DNA of 64,000 nucleotides from Hymenobacter actinosclerus (GCF_900111515.1 NZ_FOHS01000002.1:1116001-1180000); one strand, 5' to 3'; positions 17,338-27,901 are shown, numbered from the stretch's first letter. The notes: generated by a model not told the origin, from the sequence alone. A program made the numbers and translations.

Positions 17338-18216
17338 ATGCCCATTCAGCCTACCACCGTCCATTTTCAGCTCACCGGCTCCGGCCACCACCGCCCGTTT
17401 GCGGCCGATGCGCGCTTCGTGGCCGATGGCCGGGCCAAGCCGGTGGTGGTGTTCGTGCACGGGTTCAAGGGGTTCAAAGACTGGGGCCACTTCAACGTGC
17501 TGGCCGATTGGTTTGCCCACCGGGGCTTTGTGTTCGTCAAGCTCAACCTCTCGCACAACGGCGTGGTAGTGGGCGGCACCGGCGATTTGGAAGACCTGGA
17601 AGCGTTCGGCCGCAACAACTTCAGCATCGAGCTCGATGACCTGGGCACCCTGCTCGACGCCCTGCACCAGCCGGACCAGACGGGCATCCCGGCCGCCGAA
17701 ATGGACCTTTCGCGCCTGGCCCTCATCGGCCACAGCCGCGGCGGCGGGCTGGTACTGCTGAAAGCGGCCGAAGACGCCCGCGTGCGGGCCGTGGCCACCT
17801 GGGCCGCCATCAGCCAGGTAAATCCCGGCTGGACCGAGCAGCAGATGGCCGACTGGCAGCAGCAGGGCGTGCTGCACGTGGAGAACTCGCGCACCAGGCA
17901 GCAGCTGCCGCTCTACTACCAGCTGGTGGAGAATTATTATGCAAACCAGGACCGCCTCGACATCGAGCAGAACTTGCGCCGATGGCTCCAGAACCGGCCC
18001 GTACTCATCCTGCACGGCGACCAGGACGAAACCGTGCCCCTGGCCCGCGCCCAACAGCTGCACGAGTGGCAGCCCGCCGCCAAGCTACAGGTGCTACCCG
18101 GCGCCACCCACAACTTCGGCGGCGCCCACCCCTGGACTTCGGCCGAATTGCCCGAGCACGCCCAACAGGCGGCGGAGGCCACGGCGGAATTTTTCGAATT
18201 AAAAATGAAAAGCTAG
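17338..18216 (+). CDS. Alpha/beta hydrolase
   Basis: A 292-residue cytoplasmic serine hydrolase. The nucleophile Ser133 lies in the elbow GHSRGG, the acid is probably Asp228 or Asp230 (LHGDQDETV), and the base is His258 (GATHNFGG). The oxyanion strand is VVVFVHGFKGFKDWG. The architecture resembles dienelactone-hydrolase or acyl-esterase types, but the substrate cannot be read from sequence. The C-terminal FELKMKS is encoded by AT-rich repeat DNA. folK follows 126 bp downstream in the same direction. Confidence 0.88.
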   Translation: MPIQPTTVHFQLTGSGHHRPFAADARFVADGRAKPVVVFVHGFKGFKDWGHFNVLADWFAHRGFVFVKLNLSHNGVVVGGTGDLEDLEAFGRNNFSIELDDLGTLLDALHQPDQTGIPAAEMDLSRLALIGHSRGGGLVLLKAAEDARVRAVATWAAISQVNPGWTEQQMADWQQQGVLHVENSRTRQQLPLYYQLVENYYANQDRLDIEQNLRRWLQNRPVLILHGDQDETVPLARAQQLHEWQPAAKLQVLPGATHNFGGAHPWTSAELPEHAQQAAEATAEFFELKMKS

Positions 18217-18333
18217 CAGATAATAACTGCCGCCTGTTGCTTTTGAAAACGGAAAGCAACAGGCGAATTTCAATTAACTGCCCTGAATGCGCACGCGCCT
18301 TTCACCGTCATTTTCAACTTTTAATTTTCACTA
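18198..18333. repeat. AAAATTA-type degenerate repeat, inverted pair
   Basis: GAATTAAAAATGAAAAG at the end of the hydrolase gene faces TCATTTTCAACTTTTAATTTTC ahead of folK. The two are inverted and spaced by ~95 bp. This is weaker than the other arrays. Confidence 0.4.
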
Positions 18334-18342
18334 CTGATTCCC

Positions 18343-18840
18343 TTGAAAACCGCCTACCTCCTGCTGGGCTCCAACCTCGGCGACCGGGCCGCCACGCTGC
18401 AGGCGGCCGTTACGGAGCTTGGCCGCTCGGCCGGGCGCGTAACCGCCGCCTCGGGCCTCTACGAAACGGCGGCCTGGGGCCTGACCGAGCAGCCGGCCTT
18501 CCTCAACCAGGCCCTGGAGGTGCAAACCCACCTCACTCCTACCCAGCTGCTGGCCGCCTGCCAGGCCGCCGAGCAGCACGCGGGCCGGCAGCGGCTGGTA
18601 CGCTGGGGCGCCCGCACCCTCGATGTGGATATCCTGCTCTACGACGACCTAGTGCTCGACACGCCCACGCTCCAGCTGCCGCACCCGCGCCTCCCCGAGC
18701 GCCGCTTCGCCCTGCTGCCCCTGGCCGAAATTGCAGCATCGGTACTGCATCCCGGGCTCCGGCGCACCATAAACGAACTGCTGGCTGAGTGCCCCGACGA
18801 GCTGGCGGTTACGCTGCATGAAACCCAACCTGAAGGTTAG
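18343..18840 (+). CDS. folK: 2-amino-4-hydroxy-6-hydroxymethyldihydropteridine diphosphokinase
   Basis: A 165-residue folate-pathway enzyme that transfers pyrophosphate from ATP to the pterin alcohol. The start is a TTG (KTAYLLLGSNLGD follows); no in-frame ATG precedes the first conserved strand. The HPPK signature is visible as RWGARTLDVDILLYDD, with the Mg-binding Asp pair in DVD. LPHPRLPERRFALLPLAEI matches the conserved C-terminal part. Length is normal. Transcription is forward behind the hydrolase gene. Confidence 0.95.
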   Translation: MKTAYLLLGSNLGDRAATLQAAVTELGRSAGRVTAASGLYETAAWGLTEQPAFLNQALEVQTHLTPTQLLAACQAAEQHAGRQRLVRWGARTLDVDILLYDDLVLDTPTLQLPHPRLPERRFALLPLAEIAASVLHPGLRRTINELLAECPDELAVTLHETQPEG

Positions 18841-18860
18841 TCCTGAATCATAACACCCTC

Positions 18861-20075
18861 TCAGTCCTTCTGGCTGGTACGGGTGGTTTGCGGCACGAGC
18901 AGCGTGGCAGGTGGCTGCTTATGCAGCCGGACAGCATTGTGCAGTACCCGCGTTACGGGATAGGCCAGCCAGAGCAGCAATGCCAGCACCAGCATCCGGT
19001 GGCGTAGCGGCGTAGACGACCGGAGCTGTAGTGCGCCCGACAGCAATATACATACTGGCCCGAACAGTACGCCCGCGTATCGCTCGCCATCGTGGATACC
19101 CGCAGCGCCCCGGCTTAGCACGTTCGCCAGCACATGCCAGCCGATGTAGACAACACTGGTAAGCAGCAGCACCCGGCCAAAACGGCCCGTTGCGGCCGCG
19201 CCACGGCTCAGCGCGACGGCCAGTGCCCCGCCAGCCAGCAGGTAGGCCAGTGGTACCAGCTTGGTGGGCGTGGGCAAAGGCGTGAGCCAGCGGACCAGCA
19301 CAAAGCCGAAGTCGCTCAGGGCTTGGAGGCCCCAGGCTGCCTCCTGGTTTGGTACCAGCGGGATGCTAAGTCCGGACCGTATTACTGCCACCTGCCAGGC
19401 TACCCCGGCGCAAGCACTGGCCGCTACATGCAGCAGCAGGGCCCCACGCTGCGGCCGCCAAACGCGCCAGCCGTAGCCCACGGTTAAGCCAGCGGCCGCG
19501 CCGGCCAGCAGAAACAGGCCACTGCTACGCTGCAGGGGTAACAGTATACCCGCTACTGTAGCCAGCAACAACCAGCTGACCTGGCGCTGCTCCAGGTAAC
19601 GATACAGCGCAACGGCGTACAGGGCGAACAGCGCCAAAAAACCGGTTTCTGCCCACACAAACTTTGCTGCTACCAGCCACGGAGTACTCAGGGCCAGCAC
19701 CCACGGCAGCACCCAGCGGCCCGGGTTAGCGGGGCGGAGCAGTTGCCGGCCCAGCCAGGTCCAGCCGGCCCAACCAACCAGCAGGGCTAGCGCGTGCAGC
19801 AGCCCAACGGCGCGGGCTGGCGTTGCCGCCGCGCCCACCACCGCCAGCAGTACCGGATACAGCGGCGCCCAGAAAGTGTAGGGCGAGCCGTCCGGATTCA
19901 GCAGCTGCCCCGCCCCAGCCCAACTGCGCGCTGCCGCCAGGTAATAAGCGGAATCGGAAGTTGCTAGCGGCCCGCGGCCCCAGCTGTAGCCGTAAAGCCC
20001 AAGCAGCACAGCCGCGGGCGGCAACCACCTTATTGCGTAGTGAAACCAAGCCGCCAGCTTTGTGCTTTTGCCCAC
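18861..20075 (-). CDS. Polytopic membrane protein, possible GT-C/PMT-like glycosyltransferase
   Basis: About 404 residues with 10-11 hydrophobic segments. The first periplasmic loop reads 'ATSDSAYYLAAARSW', followed by 'SPYTFWAPLYPVLLA'. This arrangement (acidic residue plus YY, then a W/P-rich patch) is common in lipid-phosphate-sugar dependent GT-C enzymes, so glycosyl transfer is plausible but unproved. The start chosen is the GTG at 20075, two bases after the fabD stop on the same strand, suggesting translational coupling. An ATG at 20156 would overlap fabD by 79 bp and adds a charged, non-membrane leader. Confidence 0.7.
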   Translation of the reverse strand: MGKSTKLAAWFHYAIRWLPPAAVLLGLYGYSWGRGPLATSDSAYYLAAARSWAGAGQLLNPDGSPYTFWAPLYPVLLAVVGAAATPARAVGLLHALALLVGWAGWTWLGRQLLRPANPGRWVLPWVLALSTPWLVAAKFVWAETGFLALFALYAVALYRYLEQRQVSWLLLATVAGILLPLQRSSGLFLLAGAAAGLTVGYGWRVWRPQRGALLLHVAASACAGVAWQVAVIRSGLSIPLVPNQEAAWGLQALSDFGFVLVRWLTPLPTPTKLVPLAYLLAGGALAVALSRGAAATGRFGRVLLLTSVVYIGWHVLANVLSRGAAGIHDGERYAGVLFGPVCILLSGALQLRSSTPLRHRMLVLALLLWLAYPVTRVLHNAVRLHKQPPATLLVPQTTRTSQKD

Positions 20076-20077
20076 TA

Positions 20078-20965
20078 CTACACCGTCGCCGATTGCGCCG
20101 TTACGTCCGGTGCAATTTTCTTCACGAGGCTCTGGAGCACCTTGCCGGGGCCGCACTCCACGAACTCGGTGGCACCATCGTGCACCATGCGCTGCACGCT
20201 CTGGGTCCAGCGCACGGGGGAGGTGAGCTGGCGCACGAGGTTTTCACGGATTTCGTCGGGGTCGGTATGGGGGGCGGCGTCCACGTTCTGGTACACGGGG
20301 CAGATGCCGGCCGCGAAGCTCGTTTTGGCAATTGCCGCCGCCAATGCCGCTTCGGCCGACTGCATCAGTGGCGAGTGGAAGGCCCCGCCCACCGGCAGCG
20401 GCAGGGCGCGCTTGGCCCCGGCGGCCTTCAGCTGCTCGCAGGCCAGCTCGATGCCGCGCTGCGAGCCCGACACCACCAATTGGCCGGGGCAGTTGTAGTT
20501 GGCGGCCACCACCACATTGCCGCCGGCCGTAATTTCCTGGCAGATACGGGCTGTGGTGTCATCATCGAGGCCCAGGATGGCGGCCATGGTGCCGGGCTGC
20601 TCCTGGCAGGCGGCCTGCATGGCGCGGGCCCGCTGGGCTACCAGCTGCAGGGCATCCTCGAAGCGCAGCACGTTGGCGGCTACCAGGGCCGAGAACTCGC
20701 CCAGCGAGTGGCCGGCCACCATAGCGGGCCGGAAGTCGGGCAGCACGGCGGCCAGGGCCACCGAGTGCAGGAAAATGGCCGGCTGCGTTACATCGGTGCG
20801 GCGCAGCTCCTCGTCGGAGCCCGCAAACATGATGTCGGTGAGCGAGAAGCCCAGGATGTCGTTGGCCTGGTCCATGAGGCGCCGGGCTTCGGAGTGCTGC
20901 TCGTACAGCTCACGGCCCATGCCGCTGAACTGGCTGCCCTGGCCGGGGAAAATAACTGCTTTCAT
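20078..20965 (-). CDS. fabD: Malonyl-CoA:ACP transacylase
   Basis: A 295-residue enzyme that loads malonate onto ACP for fatty-acid synthesis. GQGSQ sits at residues 8-12, the nucleophile Ser87 in GHSLGE, and the catalytic His in 'PVGGAFHSPLM'. The C-terminal 'VRWTQSVQRMVHDGATEFVECGPGKVLQSLVKKI' (given here only as family landmark: ECGPGKVL) is typical. It is the first gene of a leftward pair with the membrane protein at 18861. Confidence 0.97.
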   Translation of the reverse strand: MKAVIFPGQGSQFSGMGRELYEQHSEARRLMDQANDILGFSLTDIMFAGSDEELRRTDVTQPAIFLHSVALAAVLPDFRPAMVAGHSLGEFSALVAANVLRFEDALQLVAQRARAMQAACQEQPGTMAAILGLDDDTTARICQEITAGGNVVVAANYNCPGQLVVSGSQRGIELACEQLKAAGAKRALPLPVGGAFHSPLMQSAEAALAAAIAKTSFAAGICPVYQNVDAAPHTDPDEIRENLVRQLTSPVRWTQSVQRMVHDGATEFVECGPGKVLQSLVKKIAPDVTAQSATV

Positions 20966-21116
20966 ATGGTCAGAATAGGCCCCGCAGCAGCTTCTGGCGG
21001 GAAGCGCCGCCGGGGCAGGCGGAAAATTACGGCCGCAAGCTGCATAAAAATGCGCTACCGTTCCATGCGGCTGCGCAACGAGTGGGGCAAAAGCCGGCTA
21101 CTTTCTTCAACAGCAA

Positions 21117-21145
21117 AGCCGGACTTCCCACTCGGAAGTCCGGCT
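21117..21145. terminator. Hairpin terminator after the T9SS type B protein
   Basis: AGCCGGACTTCC - cactc - GGAAGTCCGGCT, 12-bp perfect stem, 23 bp past the stop of the leftward gene. There is no long T-run. Confidence 0.7.
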
Positions 21146-21167
21146 CTGTGGTGTTTCGCCGCGCTGG

Positions 21168-24014
21168 TTAACGGTTTATCTGCACCCAGCCTTTAAAGGT
21201 GCGCGTGGTGCGGTTGGCATCCCTGAACGTCACCTCGGCCTGGTAGAAATACACCCCATCCGACACCTTGCCGTTGGAGTTGCCTTCGCCCTTGCCGCCG
21301 CCATTCCAGTTGATGAGCGGGTCCTGGTCGCTTTCGTACACCTTGGTGCCCCAGCGGTTGTAAATCTTGATGGCCGTGCGCTCAATCGGGCTGAACACCT
21401 TGGGCCGGAACGTGTCGTTTTTGCCGTCGGCGTTGGGCGTGAAGATGTTGGGAAGCAAAAACAGCAGGCAGTTATCCTTGCACTCCTTGTTGCTGAGCGC
21501 ACTTACGGCCCCGTTGCGGTCGACGGCCTGCACGGCGTAGCAGCCCTGGGCCGTAGTCAGGTTGGCGTGCTGATAAGTGGTCTGGGTGCCGGGCACGCGG
21601 GCCAGCTCGGTCAGCTCGGCCTGCGCATTGGGTGCGAAGTAGATGATGTACTCCACAATGTCGCGGCTGCAGTCCTCAGTGGGCAGGTTGCTCAGCGTCC
21701 AGCTCAGGTAGTTGGTGAACACCATGCCCGATTTGGGCGTGGTCGGCAAATCGAACAGGCGGCTGGCCAGACTGTCGCAGTTGGTGGGCTTGAGCGTGAG
21801 GACGGGCGTGCAGGGCACGGCCCGCAGGGGCGCACACTGTTCCTGGCTCAGGTTGATGAGCGAATCGGGCAGGGCAATGTCGTAGGTGCCGTTGGTCTTC
21901 ACGTAGTAGCAGTACGTGCGGTTTTTCACCAGCGGCAGCACCTTGCCATCGTCCACGAACTGGCCACCGGTGGCCGTGCTGGCAGCTTTGCCCACGGGCC
22001 GGAACGTGCCGCCCGGCTCGCGCCGGTATACCGTGCTGGGGCGCTTGCTGTTGTCCCAGGGCACATTGTAAGTCCAGCTCACGGCTACCGTGTTGGCCAG
22101 CGGGTTCGGCGTGGTCGTCAGCCGCACGCTTGAGGCCGGCTGGGTACGCTCCACCGAGTCGGCGGCCAGGGTCGTGTTGCTGAAGAAATCGAGCCGGTAG
22201 GTGTAGGCGTTGGCTTCCGTATTGAGGCCAGTGTTCACGAAGGTGGTGTCGAGCAGGTTGGTCGTGCTGTACACCTTGCGGAAATCGGTGGCGGCCGGGT
22301 TGAGGCCGGTAGCCCGGTACAGGCGGTAGCCGCGGGGCTCGCGGAAGTTGGCCAGCGGAGCCGGCTGGTTCCAGCGCACGGTAATCTGGCCCGTGGCCAC
22401 ATCGGTGCGGTCAACGGTTACGTTGGTCAGGCGCGGCGAGCGGCCCTCCACCTTTACGCAGGCCTCGTTGGAAGCCAGGCTTTCGCCCCCGCCGGGCTGG
22501 GCAAACCGCACATAAATGCGGTACGAGTATGTTTTACCCCGGGTCAGGCCGGCGCCGTTGTTGTCGTCGAGGAAGGTGCGGGAGCCCACGCCCACGGTGC
22601 CAATCTGCACGTAGCCCGAGCCGGCGGGTAGGCCCGTTTCGCAGGTGGTGGGCGTGAAGGCGAAGCAGTTTTCGCGGCGGAAAATCAGGATCTGCGCCCC
22701 CGGGTTCTGGCAGCTGTAGCTGTCCCAGTCGAGGCGCATGTTGTTGCCCTGCGGGGTGGCCTGCAGGTTTTGCGGGGCCGGGCCCACTACCGTAATATTC
22801 CAGGTACGCTGGTCGATAAGCGGCGAAATGCTGCCCACTGGTTCATCGGTGGCCTTGAACAGTACCGAGTAGGGCTGGCGGCGGATATAGGAGCAGGTAG
22901 GCGTCCACTGGAACAGGGCGCGGGCCACGGGCGGGCCCTTGGTGCTCTGCCGGAACGAGGCGGGCGTGGGCAGCAGCCCGGTGAAGGCTTCGAGCAGCAC
23001 GGGGTTGCCATCGGGGTCGGTGGCCGTGATGGTGCCGCCGGGTACGGCCGTGTTGGCCACCACGCACACATCGGGCGGAACGGTAATGATGGGGCGCCGG
23101 TTGTCCTGGGCCTTCACAATAATCTGCATGTCGCGGATGGTCTCGCTCAGCAGCGTGGGCTGGGTAGGCTTGCCGGGCGTGCGGCGGTACTCCTTCACCT
23201 TAAAGGCCACATTGTATGTGCCCGTCTGGGCCGGCGCGTTCCACACAATCTGGCCCGTGCGCGCATCAATGCTGAAGATGGCCCGGTCGCCCGGCACTCC
23301 TGCCGGTGGCCCGCTGTAAAGTACCTGGCGCGCGTCGACCCCCGGCAGGTTGTTGGGGTAGGTGAAGCCGGTGGTAGGTACGGGGTTGAGTTTGTTGCCG
23401 CTGGCAATAGCCACCCGCGGGTCGCCGGCCTTCTGGCTGACCATCAGTTCGTAGGCCAGCGAATCGCCCTCCACATCGTAGGCCGCCGGGTTGTGCAGAA
23501 ACACCTGCCCTACGCTGCCCTTGTCGATGGCCGGGGCCAGCAGCTGCGGCGAATTATTCTGAATGAAGGCGTTGATAAGAATAGTGGTGGAAATATAGAA
23601 GCTCTCGTTAGCCGAGTTGGCCATATTAACTACGCCTCTGGGCCGGTTAACGCTGGCGTAGCCCACCGTAAAGGGCCCGGTAGAGTTATAGATATGCTCG
23701 AACTTGTAAACGTTGAGCAGGTACTCCGGCGCTACCCGGGTCTGCGACACAAACGGGATGCCCTCCTGGGAAGTGTTGTCGCCGAAAAAGATGATAACCG
23801 TGGGTTCCTCGGCTACCTCGGGGCCAGGAACGCCCACATACAGCGAGAGAGTAAAAAAGATGTGCCGCGGGTTGTTGGGGTCAGTACGCGCCTGTATGTC
23901 GCCGGCCGCCAGGTGCGTAGCGCGGGCCGCCGGGGCGGCTAGCAAGCACACCAGCAGTAGCAGCAGCCCCGTCAGCCAACGCTGCAACGGGCGGATAAGT
24001 AGAGCAGTACGCAT
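21168..24014 (-). CDS. Large secreted fibronectin-III-like protein with gliding-type (type B) T9SS sorting domain
   Basis: A 948-residue surface protein. The ATG at 24014 gives a clean signal peptide (RTALLIRPLQRW, hydrophobic core, APAARATHL). The N-terminal third has strands typical of the PKD/Ig-like regions found in such adhesins. The middle holds at least three FN3-like repeats ('PAPQNLQATPQGNNMRLDW', 'LTNVTVDRTDVATGQITVRW', 'VRLTTTPNPLANTVAVSW'). The C-terminus is the gliding-motility-associated domain: LPNIFTPNADGKNDTFRP, KIYNRWGTKVYES and GVYFYQAEV. Likely role: cell-surface adhesion or matrix. It is a single gene. Confidence 0.9.
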   Translation of the reverse strand: MRTALLIRPLQRWLTGLLLLLVCLLAAPAARATHLAAGDIQARTDPNNPRHIFFTLSLYVGVPGPEVAEEPTVIIFFGDNTSQEGIPFVSQTRVAPEYLLNVYKFEHIYNSTGPFTVGYASVNRPRGVVNMANSANESFYISTTILINAFIQNNSPQLLAPAIDKGSVGQVFLHNPAAYDVEGDSLAYELMVSQKAGDPRVAIASGNKLNPVPTTGFTYPNNLPGVDARQVLYSGPPAGVPGDRAIFSIDARTGQIVWNAPAQTGTYNVAFKVKEYRRTPGKPTQPTLLSETIRDMQIIVKAQDNRRPIITVPPDVCVVANTAVPGGTITATDPDGNPVLLEAFTGLLPTPASFRQSTKGPPVARALFQWTPTCSYIRRQPYSVLFKATDEPVGSISPLIDQRTWNITVVGPAPQNLQATPQGNNMRLDWDSYSCQNPGAQILIFRRENCFAFTPTTCETGLPAGSGYVQIGTVGVGSRTFLDDNNGAGLTRGKTYSYRIYVRFAQPGGGESLASNEACVKVEGRSPRLTNVTVDRTDVATGQITVRWNQPAPLANFREPRGYRLYRATGLNPAATDFRKVYSTTNLLDTTFVNTGLNTEANAYTYRLDFFSNTTLAADSVERTQPASSVRLTTTPNPLANTVAVSWTYNVPWDNSKRPSTVYRREPGGTFRPVGKAASTATGGQFVDDGKVLPLVKNRTYCYYVKTNGTYDIALPDSLINLSQEQCAPLRAVPCTPVLTLKPTNCDSLASRLFDLPTTPKSGMVFTNYLSWTLSNLPTEDCSRDIVEYIIYFAPNAQAELTELARVPGTQTTYQHANLTTAQGCYAVQAVDRNGAVSALSNKECKDNCLLFLLPNIFTPNADGKNDTFRPKVFSPIERTAIKIYNRWGTKVYESDQDPLINWNGGGKGEGNSNGKVSDGVYFYQAEVTFRDANRTTRTFKGWVQINR

Positions 24015-24177
24015 ATAGTCAGGCAACTGGGCGGGCAGAGAAACAGCAAGAAGAAAGGTCCGGAAAAACCCGGTCGAAACCTAACAAAAATCGGGCAGCA
24101 GGGGTTGTTAGGCCGAAGCAAGATACTAACGGAGTTGGCTTCCGATTGATTCCGGCCAGCCTCCCGCCTTTATTCAG

Positions 24178-24209
24178 ATTGTTTCCTACTAGCCGGGCAC
24201 CTAACTTTG
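24178..24209 (+). promoter_or_regulatory. Promoter of sdhCAB (ATTG-N20-TAACTTTG)
   Basis: TAACTTTG at 24202-24209 matches TAnnTTTG. ATTG at 24178-24181 stands 20 bases upstream at the -33 place, with one mismatch to TTTG. The leader to the sdhC ATG is about 35 bases. Confidence 0.7.
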
Positions 24210-24250
24210 ACCGTTATAATCGACTTCCCCACCCTACTTAGTAGCTCTCT

Positions 24251-25021
24251 ATGAGTTGGATTTCCAAAACCCTCACCAGCAGCATCGGTCGCAAAATTGT
24301 CATGGCTACCACGGGTTTGTTCCTGTGCTCGTTTCTGGTGGTGCACCTCCTGATCAACCTGCAGCTGCTGCGCCACGACGGCGGCGCCAGCTTCAATTTC
24401 TGGGCCGAGTTCATGGGTACCAACCCGGTTATCCGGTTCATGGAAATCGTGCTCATGCTGGGCTTTGCCGTCCACATTTACCAGGGTCTGGCCCTGGCCA
24501 TCAAGAACAAAAAGGCCCGCGGTGCGCAGGGTTACGTGGTCAACCACTCGGAGCAGAACTCGCAGTGGGCTTCGCGCAACATGGCCCTGCTGGGTACGCT
24601 GCTGCTCATCTTCCTGATTGTGCATCTGATGAACTTCTGGGTGCGCTCCCGCTTCGATGCCTTCGGCGGCCTGGCCGAAGTGAAGGTGCCCAACCTCGAC
24701 CACCCCGTCGGCGACCTGTACTCGGTAGCCGCCGCTTCCTTTAAAATTCCGTGGTACGTCGCGCTCTATGCGCTGGCGCAGATTGCGCTGGGCTACCACC
24801 TCTGGCACGGCTTCCGCAGCGGCTTCCAGACGCTGGGCGTGAAGCACCCCAAATACACACCGGCCATCTACTACACGGGCTACGTTTTCTCGGTAGTAAT
24901 TGCCGTGCTGTTCGCCCTTGTTCCGATTGTCATGTTCTTTGGCGACCAGTATCAGCCGCGGCCGGCCACCGGCCAGACCGTTGAACAGTCGCTGACGGAG
25001 GAGCCAGCGGCGCTACGCTAA
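24251..25021 (+). CDS. sdhC: Succinate dehydrogenase cytochrome b subunit
   Basis: A 256-residue membrane anchor with five hydrophobic helices, the single large diheme cytochrome b of the type B (Wolinella/Bacteroides-like) complex. Candidate haem-ligand His residues occur in each helix pair ([29 protein letters not shown]). It passes electrons between the iron-sulfur subunit and menaquinone. It is first in sdhCAB, 26 bp from sdhA. No sdhD is expected with this architecture. Confidence 0.95.
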   Translation: MSWISKTLTSSIGRKIVMATTGLFLCSFLVVHLLINLQLLRHDGGASFNFWAEFMGTNPVIRFMEIVLMLGFAVHIYQGLALAIKNKKARGAQGYVVNHSEQNSQWASRNMALLGTLLLIFLIVHLMNFWVRSRFDAFGGLAEVKVPNLDHPVGDLYSVAAASFKIPWYVALYALAQIALGYHLWHGFRSGFQTLGVKHPKYTPAIYYTGYVFSVVIAVLFALVPIVMFFGDQYQPRPATGQTVEQSLTEEPAALR

Positions 25022-25047
25022 TTTCCCACCTTCTAATTCTGCCCTTT

Positions 25048-26982
25048 ATGGTACTTGATTCCAAACTTCCCGAAGGCCCGATAGCCGAGAAGTGGGAGAA
25101 GCATAAGTTCAACGTCAAGCTCGTCAACCCGTCCAACAAGCGGAAGTACGACATCATCGTGGTGGGCACCGGCCTGGCCGGCGCTTCGGCCGCCGCCTCG
25201 CTGGCCGAGCTCGGCTACAACGTGAAGGCCTTTACCTTCCACGACTCGCCCCGCCGGGCCCACTCCATCGCCGCTCAGGGTGGTATCAACGCCGCCAAAA
25301 ACTACCAGAACGACGGCGACTCGGTGTACCGGCTGTTCTACGACACCGTGAAGGGCGGCGACTACCGCTCCCGCGAGGCCAACGTGTACCGCCTGGCCCA
25401 GGTATCGGTCAACATCATCGACCAGTGCGTGGCCCAGGGTGTACCCTTCGCCCGCGAGTACGGCGGATTGCTGGCCAACCGTTCGTTCGGTGGCGCCCAG
25501 GTGAGCCGCACGTTCTACGCCCGCGGCCAGACCGGCCAGCAGCTGCTGCTGGGCGCTTACTCGGCCCTCTCGCGGCAGGTGGCCTACGGCAAAGTGAAGC
25601 TGTACACCCGCTCCGAAATGCTGGATCTGGTGACCGTCGACGGGCAGGCCCGCGGCATCATCACCCGCAACCTGCTGACCGGCGAGATTGAGCAGCACGC
25701 GGCCCACGCCGTGGTGCTGGCTACCGGCGGCTACGGCAACGTGTTCTTTCTGAGCACCAACGCCATGTACTGCAACGCCACCGCCGCCTGGCGGGCCCAC
25801 AAAAAGGGCGCGTACTTCGCCAACCCCTGCTTCACCCAGATTCACCCCACCTGCATTCCCGTATCGGGCGATTACCAGTCGAAGCTGACGCTCATGTCGG
25901 AGTCGCTGCGTAACGACGGCCGCGTGTGGGTGCCGGCTACCAAGGAAACGGCCGAGCGCCTGCGCAAGGGTGAAATCAATGTAAACGACATTCAGGAGGC
26001 CGACCGCGACTACTTCCTGGAGCGCAAGTACCCGGCCTTCGGTAACCTGGTGCCCCGCGACGTAGCTTCGCGCAACGCCAAGATGATGTGCGACGAAGGC
26101 CGTGGCGTGGGCTCGACCGGCCTGGCCGTGTACCTCGACTTCGCCGACGTTATCAAGCGCACCTCGGCCGAGGCCGTGAGCCAGAAGTACGGCAACCTGT
26201 TCGATATGTACGCCAAAATCACCGGCGAAAACCCCTACGAGCGGCCCATGCGCATCTACCCGGCCGTGCACTACACCATGGGTGGCCTCTGGGTTGACTA
26301 CAACCTGCAAACCACCGTGAAGGGCCTCTACGCCACCGGCGAGTGCAACTTCTCCGACCACGGCGCCAACCGCCTCGGCGCCTCGGCCCTCATGCAGGGT
26401 CTGGCCGACGGTTACTTCGTGATTCCCTACACCATCGGCGACTACCTGGCCCAGACGCCGCCCAAGCCCGTTACGACCGAAGACCCGGCCTTCGCCGAGG
26501 CTACGGCCGCCGTACAGGCGCGCATGCAGCAGCTGATGAGCATCAACGGCACCCGCACGCCCGACGACTTCCACAAGAAGCTCGGCCACCTGATGTGGGA
26601 GTACTGCGGTATGTCGCGCAACGCCGAGGGCCTGCGCTTTGCCAAGCAGGAAATTGCCAAGCTGCGCCAGGAGTTCTGGAGCGACCTGAAGCTGGCTGGT
26701 ACCGAAAACGAGATGAACCAGGCCCTGGAGAAGGCCGGCCGCGTGGCCGACTTCCTGGAGCTGGGCGAGCTGATGGTTGACGACGCGCTGGCCCGCAACG
26801 AAAGCTGCGGTGGTCACTTCCGCGAGGAGTACCAGACCCCCGAGGGCGAGGCCCTGCGTAACGACGACGAGTACGCCTACGTGGCCGCCTGGGAGTACCA
26901 GGGCGACAACCAGCCCGAGAAGCTGAACAAGGAGGAACTGACGTTTGAGAACGTGAAGCTCACCCAGCGCAGCTACAAGTAA
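25048..26982 (+). CDS. sdhA: Succinate dehydrogenase/fumarate reductase flavoprotein subunit
   Basis: A 644-residue FAD subunit that oxidises succinate. The dinucleotide fold is [20 protein letters not shown]. The FAD-linking His is in [13 protein letters not shown]. Active-site regions follow in [21 protein letters not shown] and [15 protein letters not shown]. Length fits the Bacteroides-type flavoprotein, which is longer than E. coli SdhA. The stop codon sits inside a GCAAGCT heptamer array that fills the whole gap to sdhB. Confidence 0.97.
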   Translation: MVLDSKLPEGPIAEKWEKHKFNVKLVNPSNKRKYDIIVVGTGLAGASAAASLAELGYNVKAFTFHDSPRRAHSIAAQGGINAAKNYQNDGDSVYRLFYDTVKGGDYRSREANVYRLAQVSVNIIDQCVAQGVPFAREYGGLLANRSFGGAQVSRTFYARGQTGQQLLLGAYSALSRQVAYGKVKLYTRSEMLDLVTVDGQARGIITRNLLTGEIEQHAAHAVVLATGGYGNVFFLSTNAMYCNATAAWRAHKKGAYFANPCFTQIHPTCIPVSGDYQSKLTLMSESLRNDGRVWVPATKETAERLRKGEINVNDIQEADRDYFLERKYPAFGNLVPRDVASRNAKMMCDEGRGVGSTGLAVYLDFADVIKRTSAEAVSQKYGNLFDMYAKITGENPYERPMRIYPAVHYTMGGLWVDYNLQTTVKGLYATGECNFSDHGANRLGASALMQGLADGYFVIPYTIGDYLAQTPPKPVTTEDPAFAEATAAVQARMQQLMSINGTRTPDDFHKKLGHLMWEYCGMSRNAEGLRFAKQEIAKLRQEFWSDLKLAGTENEMNQALEKAGRVADFLELGELMVDDALARNESCGGHFREEYQTPEGEALRNDDEYAYVAAWEYQGDNQPEKLNKEELTFENVKLTQRSYK

Positions 26983-27078
26983 GCTGCAAGCAACAAGCCG
27001 CAAGCTGCAAGTGCAGTTCGGTAGTCTCAATTTTAACACGAAAAGCTTGCAGCTTGTAGCTGACAGCTTGAAGCTCAT
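26971..27078. repeat. GCAAGCT-type heptad arrays, inverted pair, between sdhA and sdhB
   Basis: The left array (26971-27016: ...CTGCAAG CAACAAG CCGCAAG CTGCAAG) and right array (27043-27078: CTTGCAG CTTGTAG CTGACAG CTTGAAG) are inverted relative to each other around ~26 bp. The transcript could fold here inside the sdh operon. Confidence 0.75.
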
Positions 27079-27084
27079 AAAACA

Positions 27085-27870
27085 ATGGCCGGAAGTAACC
27101 CCAACGCCAAACCAATGAACCTCACCCTGAAGGTGTGGCGGCAGAAAAACCGCATCAGCCAGGGTGGTATCGTCGATTACCAGGTAAAGGACATTTCGCC
27201 CGATATGTCGTTCCTGGAAATGCTCGACGTGCTCAACGAGGACCTGCTACGCCAGGGCCAGGAGCCGGTAGCCTTCGACCATGACTGCCGTGAGGGCATC
27301 TGTGGCTCGTGCAACCTGTTCATCAACGGCCGGGCGCACGGCCCCGAGCAGGGCACCACTACCTGCCAGCTGCACATGCGCAAGTTCTCCGATGGCGACA
27401 CCATCACCATCGAGCCCTGGCGCGCATCGGCTTTCCCCATCAACAAAGACCTGAGCGTCGACCGCTCGGCCTTCGACCGCATCATTCAGGCGGGCGGCTA
27501 CGTGAGCATCAACACCGGCGGTACGCCCGATGCCAACGAGATTCCGATTCCGAAGGACATTGCCGACCGCGCCTTCGAGGCGGCGACCTGCATTGGTTGC
27601 GGCGCCTGCGTGGCAGCCTGCAAAAACGCGTCGGCCATGCTGTTCGTGTCGGCCAAGGTGAGCCAGCTGGCGCTGCTGCCCCAGGGCCACGTGGAGCGCA
27701 AAACCCGCGTGGAGAACATGGTGGCCCAGATGGATATCGAAGGCTTCGGAGCCTGCACCAACATCGGTTCCTGCGCCGCCGAATGTCCGGTGGGCATTTC
27801 GCTTGAAAACATTGCCATCCTCAACCAGGAATTCCTGTCGGCCAAGGCTACGTCCAATAACCTGGCGTAA
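27085..27870 (+). CDS. sdhB: Succinate dehydrogenase iron-sulfur subunit
   Basis: A 261-residue electron-transfer subunit. The [2Fe-2S] ligands are in CREGICGSC with the distal Cys in TTTC. The [4Fe-4S] motif is [11 protein letters not shown]. The [3Fe-4S] region is [15 protein letters not shown]. It links SdhA flavin to the SdhC haems. It is last in the operon and is followed by a strong terminator. Confidence 0.97.
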   Translation: MAGSNPNAKPMNLTLKVWRQKNRISQGGIVDYQVKDISPDMSFLEMLDVLNEDLLRQGQEPVAFDHDCREGICGSCNLFINGRAHGPEQGTTTCQLHMRKFSDGDTITIEPWRASAFPINKDLSVDRSAFDRIIQAGGYVSINTGGTPDANEIPIPKDIADRAFEAATCIGCGACVAACKNASAMLFVSAKVSQLALLPQGHVERKTRVENMVAQMDIEGFGACTNIGSCAAECPVGISLENIAILNQEFLSAKATSNNLA

Positions 27871-27901
27871 CGTTCGGCGGTTATCCTCTCAGGACTCCCT
27901 G

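Noticed and set aside
25033-27078. 681-codon reverse open frame opposite sdhA
   Set aside because: Shadow of SdhA. Composition is typical of antisense translation and no motif is present.
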